A stretch of 45,915 nucleotides of DNA from JAWLGW01 sp964569055 (GCA_964569055.1 CAZMSZ010000009.1:1-45915); one strand, 5' to 3'; counted from the stretch's first letter, positions 1 through 9,181 are shown. Program-made: numbers and translations. The notes: a model not told the origin generated them from the letters alone.

Positions 1-280
1 GGGGTGAGCGCCGCGTCGCCCGAAGCGGCGCTGCTCCTCGGCGAGAAGGCGCTTTGTAGTGCGGAGGGGGCTTCGGGCCCAGTGCCCGTTCTCGCTGTCG
101 CTGCTGTGGCGGGCGGGTCGAGCCCTTCGCGATGGCCACCCTCCCCAGAGTCCCCGCTGTCGCTGAACTTTGCGCCGCCGCCGCGACGCTGCTGCTCGGT
201 AGATGGCGAGCCATTAGGGGAGGACGTGGCGCGCGGGGGTCGCTTTCTCTCCTCTGCCAGGGGCTGACCAGCCGCTCCTG
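1..280. other. Window edge, no recognisable gene
   Basis: GC-rich sequence downstream of the minus-strand LOG gene. A short open frame on the plus strand (4-267) has low-complexity composition and no family resemblance, so I do not call it a gene. No clear terminator or RNA structure was seen. Confidence 0.5.
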
Positions 281-1441
281 CTACTCCTCCTCCTGACTCC
301 CCGGCGCGGGTACGCCGAGGGCGCCGCTGCCGGTGGGCGGGTCGAGGGCGGGGCGCTCGGGCGGCTCGGCGTACTCGAGGTTGAGGTCGTCGATCAGACG
401 GCGCAGGCGGCCGTAGCCGCGCTGGACGAAGCGGAAGCCGATCCGGGGCAGGCGGCGCACCGCCTCGGGCTCGTTGCGCTCGGCGGCGTGCGGGCCGTCC
501 ATGACCTCGAACTCACCATCGCGCAGGAGGTCGCGGTAGTGCGTGTTGAGGCGCGTCATGAGGGCGGGCGTGGGGGCGTGCTTGAGGCGCAGGACGGTGT
601 AGTCGCCCACGTAGCGCAGCGAGTGGTAGCAGCGATAGAACTGCTCGATCTCCTCGACCGCCTTCTCGATGTCCGTCGTGAACCGGTACAGGTTGCGGTC
701 GTAGGACGAGATCAGCCCGCGCCCGAGCAGGTTCTCGCGCACGTACTTCTCCCAGCTCGGCCAGTAGTTCCCGCCGGGGAGGTCGACCAGGATCATGGGG
801 AGCGGGTCGCACTTGCCGGTCTGCAGCAGCGTCAGCGACTCGAACCCCTCGTCCATGGTCCCGAACCCGCCCGGGAACAGCACGATCGCGTCGCTCTCCT
901 TCACGAACGACAGCTTGCGCGTGAAGAAGTACTTGAAGTGCACGTGCTTGGGGTCGCCGTGGATCACGGCGTTCGCCTCGGACTCGAACGGGAGGTCGAT
1001 GCTGACCCCGAAGCTGTTGGCGCGGGTCGCGCCCTCGTTGCCGGCCTGCATGATCCCGGGGCCGGCCCCGGTGATCACCATGTAGCCGCGCTCCACCAGC
1101 GCCGCGGCGAAGGCCCGGCAGTGCTCGTAGAGGGGGCTCTCCTCGGGGGTCCGGGCCGAGCCGAAGATCGAGACCTTGCGCCGCTCGCGGTGCGCCGCGA
1201 ACGCCTGGAACGAGCGGCGGAAGTCGCGCAGCGCGCGCGACACGATCTTGAGCTCGCCGCGGTCGAGGCCGTCCGCCGGGAGCTGCATGGAGCTGGTCAG
1301 GATCTCGCGCAGCAGGTCCTTGCTGCGGGTCTCGGGCGGGAGGAGCTCGAGCAGGCCCTCGATCCCGGCCGCGATCCGCGGGTCGTCGTGGACGACCGGC
1401 GGCGGGGCGGGGGGGCGCTGCGGCTGGGGGGCGCTGTTCAC
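281..1441 (-). CDS. LOG-family (TIGR00730-type) nucleotide phosphoribohydrolase-like protein
   Basis: 386-aa Rossmann-like protein. The family signature PGGFGTMDE (residues 190-198, the PGGxGTxxE motif of LOG and 'lysine decarboxylase-like' proteins) is intact. A GSAR segment near 94-97 starts the nucleotide-binding fold and TGAGPGIM lies near 124-131. Characterised members cleave the N-glycosidic bond of nucleoside monophosphates, either cytokinin precursors or cellular NMPs (PpnN). It is longer than the ~190-aa minimal LOG proteins, with about 85 extra N-terminal and 100 C-terminal residues, as in other long bacterial forms; substrate cannot be told from sequence. The GTG start at 1441 lies 7 nt after a perfect TATAAT, which suggests a leaderless mRNA. 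It sits 28 bp downstream of the NuoN-like gene. Confidence 0.88.
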   Translation of the reverse strand: MNSAPQPQRPPAPPPVVHDDPRIAAGIEGLLELLPPETRSKDLLREILTSSMQLPADGLDRGELKIVSRALRDFRRSFQAFAAHRERRKVSIFGSARTPEESPLYEHCRAFAAALVERGYMVITGAGPGIMQAGNEGATRANSFGVSIDLPFESEANAVIHGDPKHVHFKYFFTRKLSFVKESDAIVLFPGGFGTMDEGFESLTLLQTGKCDPLPMILVDLPGGNYWPSWEKYVRENLLGRGLISSYDRNLYRFTTDIEKAVEEIEQFYRCYHSLRYVGDYTVLRLKHAPTPALMTRLNTHYRDLLRDGEFEVMDGPHAAERNEPEAVRRLPRIGFRFVQRGYGRLRRLIDDLNLEYAEPPERPALDPPTGSGALGVPAPGSQEEE

Positions 1442-1448
1442 GCCGCAG

Positions 1449-1454
1449 ATTATA
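1449..1454 (-). promoter_or_regulatory. Consensus -10 (TATAAT) for the LOG gene, leaderless arrangement
   Basis: TATAAT reads toward the LOG gene and is followed by 7 nt (CTGCGGC) and then the GTG start. With the usual 6-8 nt from -10 to start site, transcription would begin at or next to the start codon. I saw no clear -35. Confidence 0.55.
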
Positions 1455-1469
1455 GGAGCGGCGCGAGCC

Positions 1470-2867
1470 TCAGCGCGCCAGCGGGACGAGCGGGAGGCCG
1501 AGGGCGAGCTGGGCGGTCGCGAGGGCCACGCACAGCACCGTCAACCCCGGCGAGGTCACGAGCGGCTCGCGCCCTTCGGGATCGGGCGGGGCGGTGAACG
1601 CGACCTGCGCGGTCCAGCGCAGGGCCGCGGCCGCGAGCGGGAGCAGCGCGGCGAGCGCCGCCGCGACCGCCAGGCTGGCGCCGGCCCCTTGGGCGGCGCC
1701 CAGCAGCACCAGCCGGGCGGGGAGGCCGAGCGTGAGCGGGAGCGCGCAGGCGCCCGCCAGGGCGAGCAGGAGCGCGCCGCCGAGCCAAGGGTTGCGCCGG
1801 GCGAGCCCGCGCACGTTGGCCGCGCCGCTTCCGCCCAGCTCCTCCTCGGCCACCAGCGCCGCCGCCGCGATCCCGAGCGCGCTGAGCGCGCCGCTCAGGG
1901 CCTGCGCGCCGAAGGCCGCGCCGCCGAGCCCCAGCCACCAGCCGTCGGGGCGGGCGCTCGGCGCGAGCGCACCGACCGCGAGCAGGAGGAGCGCGCCTTG
2001 CCCCACGCCGACCCCGAGCGCGAGCTCGCGCAGCGAGCCGGCTCGCAGCGCGCGGACGTGCGCGCCGGCCGCCACCAGCGCGCCCAGGAGGGCCAGCCCC
2101 TCGCGCCAGGGCAGCGCCGCCTCGTCGCTCACGAACCGCAGCCCGAGGGTGGCCCGCGCCAGCAGCGCCGCCGCGCCGAGCGCGGCCAGGAGCACGGCGC
2201 CGCTCGCGAGCGGCGGCGAGGCGGGAGCCGCGCTCCCTTCGCCCGCCAGGCCGCGCGCCGACCCCACCACCAGCAGGACCACCCCCAGCGCCAGCCCTCC
2301 CAGCCCGAGCGCCAGCCCGAGCGCCGCGGGCTCCTCGTGGGGACCCAGCGCGACGCCCGCCAGCGGGTCGCCGCTCGTCACGACCAGCGCCGCGCCGCCC
2401 GCGCCGACCAGGATCGCGCCCACGGCGGCCAGGGCGGCGCCGAGCCGCCCCGAGGCGCCCGCGCCCGCGAGCGGCGCCAGGCCCAGCGCGCCCAGCGCGA
2501 GCAGGCCCACCGCCAGGCCCGAGTGCGTCGCGGCGCCCAGGGCGGCGACCGCGGCCGCGAGCAGCAGCGTCCCGCCGGCCTGCCGCGACCCGTCGGCGCG
2601 AGCCGTGTCGTGCGCGGCCAGCGCGCTCGCCGCCAGCGCGATCCCCAGCGCGAGCAGGCGGACCAGGTCCGCCAGGCCGTCGCGCGTCAGGAGCGGAGCG
2701 GCCGGCGCCGCCGCCCCCAGCGTCGCGACCGCCAGCGCCAGCGCCAGCCCGCACGCGGCGGCGCCCGAGGCGTGCGCGCGGGCGGCGCCCACGCGCGGCC
2801 CCGCCGCGAGCAGCGCCGCGCCGGCCGCGGCCACCACCAGCTCGGGCGCGTGCGCCGCCAAGGACAC
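1470..2867 (-). CDS. NuoN-like antiporter-type membrane subunit (divergent)
   Basis: 465-aa, almost wholly hydrophobic protein with roughly 13-14 membrane segments. The N-terminus (APELVVAAAGAALLA) and a GLARRNP...LP motif in the late transmembrane region match complex I subunit N, an inner-membrane proton-channel subunit of NADH:quinone oxidoreductase. By eye the usual key residues are missing: the TM5 Glu is replaced by an aliphatic residue, the PFHxWxPD segment with its TM7 Lys is not present, and the TM12 Lys is Arg (the LPARL segment). It starts 4 nt after the NuoM-like stop, so the two are surely co-transcribed. It could be a diverged complex I subunit or part of another NuoL/M/N-based complex; nuoA-K genes are not in the window. 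Confidence 0.72.
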   Translation of the reverse strand: MSLAAHAPELVVAAAGAALLAAGPRVGAARAHASGAAACGLALALAVATLGAAAPAAPLLTRDGLADLVRLLALGIALAASALAAHDTARADGSRQAGGTLLLAAAVAALGAATHSGLAVGLLALGALGLAPLAGAGASGRLGAALAAVGAILVGAGGAALVVTSGDPLAGVALGPHEEPAALGLALGLGGLALGVVLLVVGSARGLAGEGSAAPASPPLASGAVLLAALGAAALLARATLGLRFVSDEAALPWREGLALLGALVAAGAHVRALRAGSLRELALGVGVGQGALLLLAVGALAPSARPDGWWLGLGGAAFGAQALSGALSALGIAAAALVAEEELGGSGAANVRGLARRNPWLGGALLLALAGACALPLTLGLPARLVLLGAAQGAGASLAVAAALAALLPLAAAALRWTAQVAFTAPPDPEGREPLVTSPGLTVLCVALATAQLALGLPLVPLAR

Positions 2868-2871
2868 CGGC

Positions 2872-4713
2872 TCAGCCCCCCAGCGCGGGGACGAGCAGGT
2901 CGAGCGCCAGGGTCGGCACCCAGCCGAGGAGCACGCACACCGCCAGCAGCGGCACCAGCGCGACCCCCTCCAGCGCGCCGAGGTCCCGCAGCCGCGGCCC
3001 CTGGCGCGCGGTCTCGCCGCCCGCGAACACCCGCGCCCAGGTCCACAGCAGCGCCACGCCCAGGGCCACCAGCCCGGGCGCCGCCAACCACGGCAACCAG
3101 CCCGGGAGCAGCTCGGAGCGCCCGGCGCCGAGCAAGAGCAGGAGGCGCGCGGGGAACGCGACCAGGCCCGGCAGGCCGGCCAGCGCCAGGACGGCGAGCG
3201 CGCTGAGCGCCGCCAGCCGGGGCAGCGGCCGCGCGAGCCCGCCGAGCGTGTCGAGGTGCGCCCCGCGCGTGCGGGCCTCGAGCGCGCCGAACGCCAGGCT
3301 CGCGGCGCCGAGCGCGGCCGCGGCGCCGATCAGCTCCAAGGCCACGCCCGCGTGCGCGTCGGGCGTGCGCGCGGCGAGGCCGAGCAGCGTCGCGCCGCCC
3401 AGCGCGACCTGCGCCCAGGCGAGCATGCGGCCCAACTCGCGCTCCCCCAGCGCGGCGAGCGCGCCGTAGCCGAGGTGGAGCGCGCCGAGGAGGCCGATCG
3501 CCGCCGCGATCCTGGGGGCGCTCACCACGTCCGGGCACAGCGGCCAGACCACACGCAGGAGGGCGACCCCACCGGCGAGCAGCGAGGCGGCCTGGAGGAA
3601 CGCGCCCGCGCCCGCGCTCAGCCGGGGGCGCGCGGCGACGAGCGCGCCGTGGAGCGGGAGGATCGGGAGGCGCGCGGCGCAGCCCACGAACAGGCAGGCG
3701 AACACCACGAGCTCGCGCCGGCTGGCGGCGCCGTCGGCCGCGGCGCGCGCCCGCTCGCCGAGCGCCAGCAGGTCGAACGTGGGCGGGCCCTCGCCGCCCA
3801 GCCCCAGGGCGAGCGCCCCCGCGAGCAGCGCCAGCGCGGCCGCGAAGCCGGGGAGGAGCAGGTGCGCGGCGATCGCGGCCGTCTCGCCGGGGCGACCCTC
3901 CTCGTCCGGCCGGGCCAGGAGGCCGAGCGGGACCAGGAGGAGCAGCCAGGCGGCCACCAAGCCGAGCAGGTCGAAGCTCACCAGCAGCGCCAGGAGGCCG
4001 ACCTCGGCGACCAGGAGCGCGGCGCACGTCCGCCGCGCCGCGGCGCCCGGCGCGATCAGGCCGGCGTGGACCAGGCAGGCCAGCGCGAGCAGCGCGATCA
4101 GCGGCGCCAGCGCCGCGCCCAGGCCGTCGAGCCCGAGCCACACGCTCGCGCCGAGGGCGCCCAGCCAGGGGCGGTGGTAGACGAGCTTCACCTGGTGGGC
4201 GACGCCCGCGGTCGCCGCGGTCCGCAGGCCGGCGTGGGCGCGCTCGAGGTCGAGCGCCACGTCCCGCAGCCACGCCGCCTCCTGGTGGGCGTGCGCCAGC
4301 GCCAGCCGCGCGCCCGGCGCCAGGCCCGCCGCGGCCGGGTCGCCGGCGCGGGCGCGCGCCTCGAGGTAGGCCAGGTGCCCGCGCACGAGCTCCACCTGCG
4401 CCAGCTCCTGCCCCAGGCGCGCCGCGCGCGGGGCGTCGAGCGGCCCCGCCGCCAGGGCGCCGGCGAGCTCGCCCGCCACGATCGGGTCGAGCACGCCCCG
4501 GCGAGCGAGGGCCACCTCGAGCGCCGCGCGCGGCGCCTGCGTGAGGTCGGGCGCGGCCTCCTGCTGGTGGAGCGCCGCGGCGAACGACGCGACCGCGAAC
4601 GTGCCCAGCCCGCCCGCGACCGCCACGCGGCCGACCCACTCGCGCGGCGCGGCCAGGCAGGCGGCGGCGGCGAGGAGCGGCAGCGCGAGCAGCAGCAGGA
4701 GGACGGCGCTCAT
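2872..4713 (-). CDS. NuoM-like antiporter-type membrane subunit with enlarged N-terminal loop (divergent)
   Basis: 613-aa polytopic membrane protein. Family marks are LGLDGLG (194-200), RLPILPLHGALVAA (348-361) and GGLARPLP...GLPGLVAF (491-520), which follow NuoM order. Unlike typical NuoM (~500 aa) it carries a ~130-residue hydrophilic, helix-rich stretch (about 50-180) between TM2 and TM3, expected on the periplasmic side. The catalytic charges of E. coli NuoM appear lost: the TM5 Glu position is Leu257, Lys234 aligns with Arg348, Lys265 with a Leu, and Glu407 with Arg523. It heads a tight pair with the NuoN-like gene. A TAGAAT hexamer lies 10 nt before the ATG. Role inferred as a membrane subunit of a complex-I-related assembly; proton pumping by this subunit is doubtful. 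Confidence 0.75.
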   Translation of the reverse strand: MSAVLLLLLALPLLAAAACLAAPREWVGRVAVAGGLGTFAVASFAAALHQQEAAPDLTQAPRAALEVALARRGVLDPIVAGELAGALAAGPLDAPRAARLGQELAQVELVRGHLAYLEARARAGDPAAAGLAPGARLALAHAHQEAAWLRDVALDLERAHAGLRTAATAGVAHQVKLVYHRPWLGALGASVWLGLDGLGAALAPLIALLALACLVHAGLIAPGAAARRTCAALLVAEVGLLALLVSFDLLGLVAAWLLLLVPLGLLARPDEEGRPGETAAIAAHLLLPGFAAALALLAGALALGLGGEGPPTFDLLALGERARAAADGAASRRELVVFACLFVGCAARLPILPLHGALVAARPRLSAGAGAFLQAASLLAGGVALLRVVWPLCPDVVSAPRIAAAIGLLGALHLGYGALAALGERELGRMLAWAQVALGGATLLGLAARTPDAHAGVALELIGAAAALGAASLAFGALEARTRGAHLDTLGGLARPLPRLAALSALAVLALAGLPGLVAFPARLLLLLGAGRSELLPGWLPWLAAPGLVALGVALLWTWARVFAGGETARQGPRLRDLGALEGVALVPLLAVCVLLGWVPTLALDLLVPALGG

Positions 4714-4723
4714 GGAGCGCGCG

Positions 4724-4729
4724 ATTCTA
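4724..4729 (-). promoter_or_regulatory. -10-like TAGAAT upstream of the NuoM-like gene
   Basis: TAGAAT on the minus strand is followed by 10 nt and then the ATG at 4713. It fits the TANNNT pattern seen before several other genes here. No Shine-Dalgarno sequence lies between it and the start. Confidence 0.4.
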
Positions 4730-4770
4730 CGGGCGCGCGCCCGGCGCTGCAGGCGAGCCCGCGGCCGACC

Positions 4771-6789
4771 TCAGCCGCGCGCGGCGCCGAGGTCGAGGAC
4801 CGCGGCGGGGTCGAGCTCGGGCGGCGGCGCGCCGCGACGGATCAGCTCGCCGGCGCAGTGCAGGTCGTCGGGCTTGCCGAACACCAGCACCGCGTCGCCC
4901 GGCTCGAGCGTCCACGAGGCCGGCGGGTTGGCGGTGGTGTCCGCCCCGCGGCGCACCGCGAGCACCAGCGCGCCGGTCTTCTTCTTGAAGTCGGCGGCCG
5001 CGAGCGAGGTCCCCGCGAGCGGGCTCTCCTCGGCGAGCCGGAACACCTCGAGCTGCATGTCGGCGAGGAGCGCCTCCAGGCTCTGGGCCGGCGCGTCGGT
5101 GATCCCGCGGAACAGCCCGTAGCCCTCCTGGCGGGTCTCGCGCACCAGGCGGCCGATCACGTCGCCCGGGACGAGGTACTGGCGCAGCACGCGCGAGTAG
5201 ATCTCGATCGAGGTCTCGAACTCCTCGGGCACGACCTCGCGGGCGCCGAGCGCGAACAGGTCCTTGACCTCGCCCACGAACCGGGTGCGCACGATCAGGT
5301 GGATCGCGGGGTTGGCGAGCAGCGCCACCTGCACGGTCCGCCGGGCCGCGGCGGCGTCGGGGACCGTGATCACCATCACGCGGGCGTGCTCGATCCCGGC
5401 GTGGGCCAGGGTCTCGGTCTGGGTCGAGTCGCCGAACAGCGCCGGCTCGCCCTCCGCCTTGAGCCGGTCGACCGTGGCGGCGTTCAGCTCCAGGACCACG
5501 TAGGGCATCTCGACGTGCCGCAGCGCGCGCGCCACGTTGCTGCCGCACACCCCGAAGCCCACGATGATCACGTGGTCCTGCAGCTTGGCGTGGTGGTCCG
5601 AGTCCTCCTCGAAGCCGCTCCCGGGCGTGGGGGCCGCATCGGCGAGCCGCTGCGCGATCACCGGGGCGAGGCGCACCGCCAGCGGGGTGAGCGCCATGGT
5701 CAACACCGTCATGGCGATCAGGAGCTGGTGCTGGTCGGGGGTGAGCACGCCCAGCGGCGCGCTGGTGTGGAGCAGCAGGAACGAGAACTCCCCGATCTGG
5801 CAGAGCAGCAGCCCCGCCAGCACCCCGATCCGCAGGGTGCGGCGCGTGAGCAGCGCGATCACCACCACGACCAGCGCCTTGATGACCATGGCGCCCACCG
5901 TGGCCCCCAGCACGCTCGCCGGGTTGTGCACGATGAACCCGACGTCGAGGAGCATGCCGATCGAGACGAAGAACAGGCCGCTGAACGCGTCCTGGAACGG
6001 GAGCACCGCGCTGAACGCGTGGTGGCTGTACTCCGACTCGGAGACGACCAGCCCGGCCAGGAACGCGCCCAGCGCCAGCGACAGCCCGGCGGCGGCGGTC
6101 AGCCAGGCGGTGCCCAGGCAGATCGCGATCACGCTGAGCAGGAACAGCTCGCGGCTGCGCGTGCCGACCACGAACTTCAGGAACGGGGGGACGACCTTGC
6201 GCGCGACCAGCAGCACGCCGCCGATCACGCCGACCGCCTTGAGGAGCGTCAGGCCGACCACGTCCATGCCGGCCGCCTTGCCGCCCAGGAACGGGATCGC
6301 CAGGATCATGGGCACGACCGCGAGGTCCTGACAGATCAAGACCCCCAGCGACATGCGCCCGTGCGGGGCGGCCGTCTCGGCGCGCTCGATCAGGAGGCGC
6401 ATCACGATCGCGGTGCTGCTGAGCGCCACCACGCAGCCGACCAGCACGGCGGGGCCCGGGGCCAGCCCCAAGCCCATGGCGGCGCCGGCGACGGCGGCGG
6501 TGGTGAGCACCACCTGCAGCAGGCCCTGGAACAGCGCCGTGCCCATTTGGAGCAGCTGTCCCAGCGAGAACTCGATCCCGACCGTGAACAGCAGCACGAT
6601 CACGCCGACCTCGGCCAGGAGCTCGACCGCGTGCTTGTCGTGCACCAGCTCGAGCCCGTGGGGGCCGACCAGCGCGCCCGTGAGCAGGAAGCCGACCAGC
6701 GAGGGGAGGCGCAGGCGCGAGAAGACCATGACCACGGCCATGGCCACGCCGAACACGATCACGAAGTCGTCGAGGAAGCTGTGCTCCAT
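4771..6789 (-). CDS. Kef-type monovalent cation:proton antiporter (CPA2) with TrkA-N and TrkA-C domains
   Basis: 672-aa protein of the KefB/KefC/YbaL class. Residues ~1-385 form the Na+/H+-exchanger-type membrane domain, with GFLLTGALVGPHGL, the FTVGIEFS signature and ICQDLAVVP, which carries the Q-D pair characteristic of the family. A cytoplasmic nucleotide-binding RCK domain follows at about 415-530: VIIVGFGVCGSNVA is a GxGxxGxxxA fold, followed by a GDST segment. A TrkA-C-like regulatory domain ends the protein (about 575-655). The likely role is inner-membrane K+ efflux or K+/H+ exchange gated by ligand binding to the RCK domain. It lies 57 bp upstream of the NuoM-like gene on the same strand, so ion-circuit co-regulation is possible. 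Length and domain order are normal. Confidence 0.92.
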   Translation of the reverse strand: MEHSFLDDFVIVFGVAMAVVMVFSRLRLPSLVGFLLTGALVGPHGLELVHDKHAVELLAEVGVIVLLFTVGIEFSLGQLLQMGTALFQGLLQVVLTTAAVAGAAMGLGLAPGPAVLVGCVVALSSTAIVMRLLIERAETAAPHGRMSLGVLICQDLAVVPMILAIPFLGGKAAGMDVVGLTLLKAVGVIGGVLLVARKVVPPFLKFVVGTRSRELFLLSVIAICLGTAWLTAAAGLSLALGAFLAGLVVSESEYSHHAFSAVLPFQDAFSGLFFVSIGMLLDVGFIVHNPASVLGATVGAMVIKALVVVVIALLTRRTLRIGVLAGLLLCQIGEFSFLLLHTSAPLGVLTPDQHQLLIAMTVLTMALTPLAVRLAPVIAQRLADAAPTPGSGFEEDSDHHAKLQDHVIIVGFGVCGSNVARALRHVEMPYVVLELNAATVDRLKAEGEPALFGDSTQTETLAHAGIEHARVMVITVPDAAAARRTVQVALLANPAIHLIVRTRFVGEVKDLFALGAREVVPEEFETSIEIYSRVLRQYLVPGDVIGRLVRETRQEGYGLFRGITDAPAQSLEALLADMQLEVFRLAEESPLAGTSLAAADFKKKTGALVLAVRRGADTTANPPASWTLEPGDAVLVFGKPDDLHCAGELIRRGAPPPELDPAAVLDLGAARG

Positions 6790-6845
6790 ACGCGCCCCAC
6801 CCCGCCTGGCTGCGCAGGCTGCGGTCTGCTGCGCGTTGCGTCAAG

Positions 6846-6870
6846 GGCGCCAGAGCACTTTTTTGGCGCC
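6846..6870. repeat. GGCGCC inverted repeat around a T6 run
   Basis: Two GGCGCC copies (6846-6851 and 6865-6870) can pair around a 13-nt loop holding six T on the plus strand. It lies just after the stop of the 206-aa gene and before the Kef gene. Because the T run is inside the loop it is not a standard terminator. Confidence 0.35.
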
Positions 6871-6874
6871 GATT

Positions 6875-7495
6875 TCAGCGGCGCAGCGCCGGCGGGAGCA
6901 GGGCGGCGCGCAGGGCGGCGCGCAGCGCCTCCTCGGGCGCCGCGCCGGAGGCGAGGGCGCGGGTGGCGGCGCCGCGGGTGTGGAGCCAGGCGAGGTGCGG
7001 CGCGATCCCCACCGCGAGGGCGGCGCGCGCGGCGCTCTCGGCGCAGGCGGCCACGTCGGGGCGCCCGGCCGAGAGGGCCAGCTCGGCCGCTCCGTAAGCG
7101 CGGCGCGCCGCGCGCTGCGCCTCGTGGGCGGTGGCCACGCGCGGTTCGGCGGCCCACGACGCGGCGGTGGCGAGCGCCACCAGCGGGCGGTCGTCGGTCG
7201 GGAACGCGGCGCGCCAGCCGTGCTGGACGACGCGGGCCAGGGCGACCCCGGCCCGGACGGCGAGGTGCGTCCCGCCGAAGCGGGCCAGGCCCCACACCCA
7301 GCCGCGCAGGCCGGCGGACGAGCCGACCGCGGTCGCGACCAGGGCCGCGGCCGGGTCGCCGAGGTAGGCCGCCAGCGCGAGGTCCTGCTCGGCGATCGAC
7401 CCGGCCCGCACCTGCTCGCGCAGCCAGCGCGCGCGCTCGAGCGGGTCGCCGCCGGCGGCCGCGCGCTCGAACCCCCGCAGGCGCCGGTCGCTCAT
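6875..7495 (-). CDS. Hypothetical helical protein
   Basis: 206-aa, Ala/Arg-rich, predicted all-helical soluble protein with no signal peptide. The start region (ERARWLREQVRAG, then LALAAYLGDPAA) resembles a short N-terminal motif shared by many uncharacterised myxobacterial and planctomycetal proteins, often followed by a repeat count of helices. I do not recognise a catalytic motif and give no function. A TACGCT hexamer ends 6 nt before the ATG, again a leaderless layout. It is upstream of the Kef antiporter on the same strand with an 85-bp gap holding the GGCGCC inverted repeat. Confidence 0.72.
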   Translation of the reverse strand: MSDRRLRGFERAAAGGDPLERARWLREQVRAGSIAEQDLALAAYLGDPAAALVATAVGSSAGLRGWVWGLARFGGTHLAVRAGVALARVVQHGWRAAFPTDDRPLVALATAASWAAEPRVATAHEAQRAARRAYGAAELALSAGRPDVAACAESAARAALAVGIAPHLAWLHTRGAATRALASGAAPEEALRAALRAALLPPALRR

Positions 7496-7501
7496 GAATG
7501 C

Positions 7502-7507
7502 AGCGTA
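7502..7507 (-). promoter_or_regulatory. -10-like TACGCT, 6 nt before the 206-aa gene
   Basis: TACGCT on the minus strand is separated by GCATTC from the ATG at 7495. It matches the TANNNT-plus-6-to-10-nt pattern. Tentative by itself. Confidence 0.35.
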
Positions 7508-7570
7508 CCGCGCGCGTGCAGGCTGTCTCCCGTGAGGACACGGGCGCGCGGGGCGCGCCCGCGCCCGTCT

Positions 7571-8466
7571 TCAGCGCGGCGCGGCCGCGACCGGCGCCGG
7601 GCGCGCCGCGACCGCCTCGATCGCGTGGACCAGCAGCTCGGGCACCTCCTCCTGCAGGAAGTGGCCGGCCTCCGTGCGGGTCACGGTCGCCTGCGGCAAG
7701 GCCTCGACGTGCTTGGCCAGGGCGCGCCCCAGGATCGGGTCGCGCTCGCCCCACACCAGGGCGGCAGGGCCGCGGTAGGCGCGGACCCAGGCCTCGATCT
7801 CGCGCAGCGGACCGAGGCTGGGGTGGTCGCCGCTCGCGGGGACCATGCGCGCGAGCCCGAGCGGACCCGCGCGCCGCCACGGCCGGCGCAGCGGCCAGCG
7901 GTAGGCGCGCGCCACCTGCCCCGAGATCGAGCTCGGGTCGCCCTGCGCACGCCCGAGCGCGCGCAGCGGGAAGCCGAGCAGCCGGAACGCCACGTCGCTC
8001 ACCAGGGGCGCCTGCGCGAACCGGTGGAACCACGTGCCGCGCGGGCGAGCCGGCACCAGCACCGAGGTGTTGCCCAGCACCAGCCCGGCCACCCCGACCG
8101 GCGCGCGCATGGCGGTGCCCACCGCCAGCGGGCCGCCCCAGTCCTGCCCGACCACGATCAGCTCGCGCGTGAGGCCGAGCGCGCCGATCCATTCGCCGAG
8201 CGCCGCGAGGTGCCGCTCGAGCCGGTGGTCGCGCGCGCGGGGGAGCTTGCTCGACAGCCCGAAGCCCAGCACGTCGGGCGCGAGGCAGCGGAAGCGCTCG
8301 CCGTCCAGCCCCTCGATCACGCGCCGCCACAGGAAGCTCCAGGTCGGGTTGCCGTGCACCAGCAAGACCGGCTGCGCGTCCTCGCGGCCCACGTCGAGGA
8401 AGTGGAGCAGTCGCCCCGCGTCCTCGCCGCGCTCGAGCACGTAGGCCCGGCGCCCGAGCGGGAGCG
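7571..8466 (-). CDS. Alpha/beta hydrolase, haloalkane dehalogenase-like (5' end in gap)
   Basis: At least 289 aa, with the reading frame open to the gap edge. The layout is that of haloalkane dehalogenases: HGNPTWSFLWR (the Asn is a halide-stabilising residue in that family), the nucleophile motif VGQDWGG (Asp followed by the second halide-binding Trp), an acidic segment VWGERDPILG and the catalytic His in EAGHFLQEE near the C-terminus. True dehalogenases displace halide from alkyl halides through an Asp ester; related epoxide hydrolases use the same Asp. Substrate cannot be decided here. The visible GTG at 8440 is unlikely to be the true start, because the homologous segment LPLGRRAY runs upstream into the N run. 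DUF99 lies just upstream on the same strand. Confidence 0.85.
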
Positions 8467-8566
8467 NNNNNNNNNNNNNNNNNNNNNNNNNNNNNNNNNN
8501 NNNNNNNNNNNNNNNNNNNNNNNNNNNNNNNNNNNNNNNNNNNNNNNNNNNNNNNNNNNNNNNNNN
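8467..8566. other. Assembly gap (100 N)
   Basis: Placeholder gap of unknown true length. It hides the start of the dehalogenase-like gene and its junction with the DUF99 gene. Confidence 0.99.
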
Positions 8567-8584
8567 GCGAGGTGCGCGACGGGT

Positions 8585-9145
8585 TCACGCCGAGCCGCGG
8601 CTGGTCCCGGACGCGACGGCGCCCGCGATCAGGTGCGCCACCCGCAGCGGTTCGGGGACCGCGGCGTGCTCGATCGTGGCGCGCAGGACCTGGCGCGCCT
8701 GGAGCGAGGTCAGGCCGGCGCGCTGGACCCACAGGCCTTCGAGGGGCTCCATGGGGCCCGCCTTCTGGATCAGCGCCCACTTGCGCGCGCCGCCCGGGAC
8801 GGCGCCGAGGAGCGCGCGCTCGATCCGGACCATGTCGGGGGCCCGCCGCGCCACGACCAGCACCGGCAGGCCGAGCCGCGCGTGGAGCGCGTGTATGTCG
8901 ACCACGTTCCAGCCGCCGACGGCGATCCCGCCCAGCAGCACCAGCCGCTCGTTGAAGGGCGAGCGCTCGATCAGCCGGGCGATCCGCTCGGTCGCGTTGC
9001 GGCCGTCGCGGCGGGCCCGCCCGACCACCACGCCGTCGAGGCGGCGGCCGGTGAACACCGCGCCGACCAGCGGCACGTCGCCGCGGTGCGCGCGCGGGAA
9101 CGGGCCGTCGTCGACCCCGACGAAGTTGGCGAAGGGGCGGCTCAC
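8585..9145 (-). CDS. DUF99 family protein
   Basis: 186-aa soluble protein. The family core is clear: VDDGPF near the N-terminus, GDVPLVGAVFTG, LDGVVVGRARRDGRNAT and VLLGGIAVGGWNVVDI, then LGLPVLVVARRAPD. DUF99 (UPF0215) has no firmly established activity; it has been linked structurally to the endonuclease V/RNase H-like fold, and the conserved Asp pair after the first strand would fit a metal site. That link is recalled from family knowledge, not shown here. Most members I know are archaeal. The GTG start at 9145 is chosen because it begins the conserved N-terminus and sits 8 nt after a TATCCT hexamer in the spacer shared with the divergent CoaB-Nudix gene. Confidence 0.85.
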   Translation of the reverse strand: MSRPFANFVGVDDGPFPRAHRGDVPLVGAVFTGRRLDGVVVGRARRDGRNATERIARLIERSPFNERLVLLGGIAVGGWNVVDIHALHARLGLPVLVVARRAPDMVRIERALLGAVPGGARKWALIQKAGPMEPLEGLWVQRAGLTSLQARQVLRATIEHAAVPEPLRVAHLIAGAVASGTSRGSA

Positions 9146-9151
9146 GCGCCG

Positions 9152-9177
9152 CCAGGATACCGGGCCGTTTATCCTGG
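9152..9177. promoter_or_regulatory. Palindromic divergent promoter/operator between DUF99 and CoaB-Nudix
   Basis: CCAGGATA (9152-9159) and TATCCTGG (9170-9177) are a perfect 8-bp inverted repeat around 10 nt, within a 36-bp divergent spacer. Each arm contains TATCCT pointing outward, 6 nt before the ATG at 9182 and 8 nt before the GTG at 9145. The element could be paired -10 boxes, a regulator site, or both. Confidence 0.5.
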
Positions 9178-9181
9178 ACCC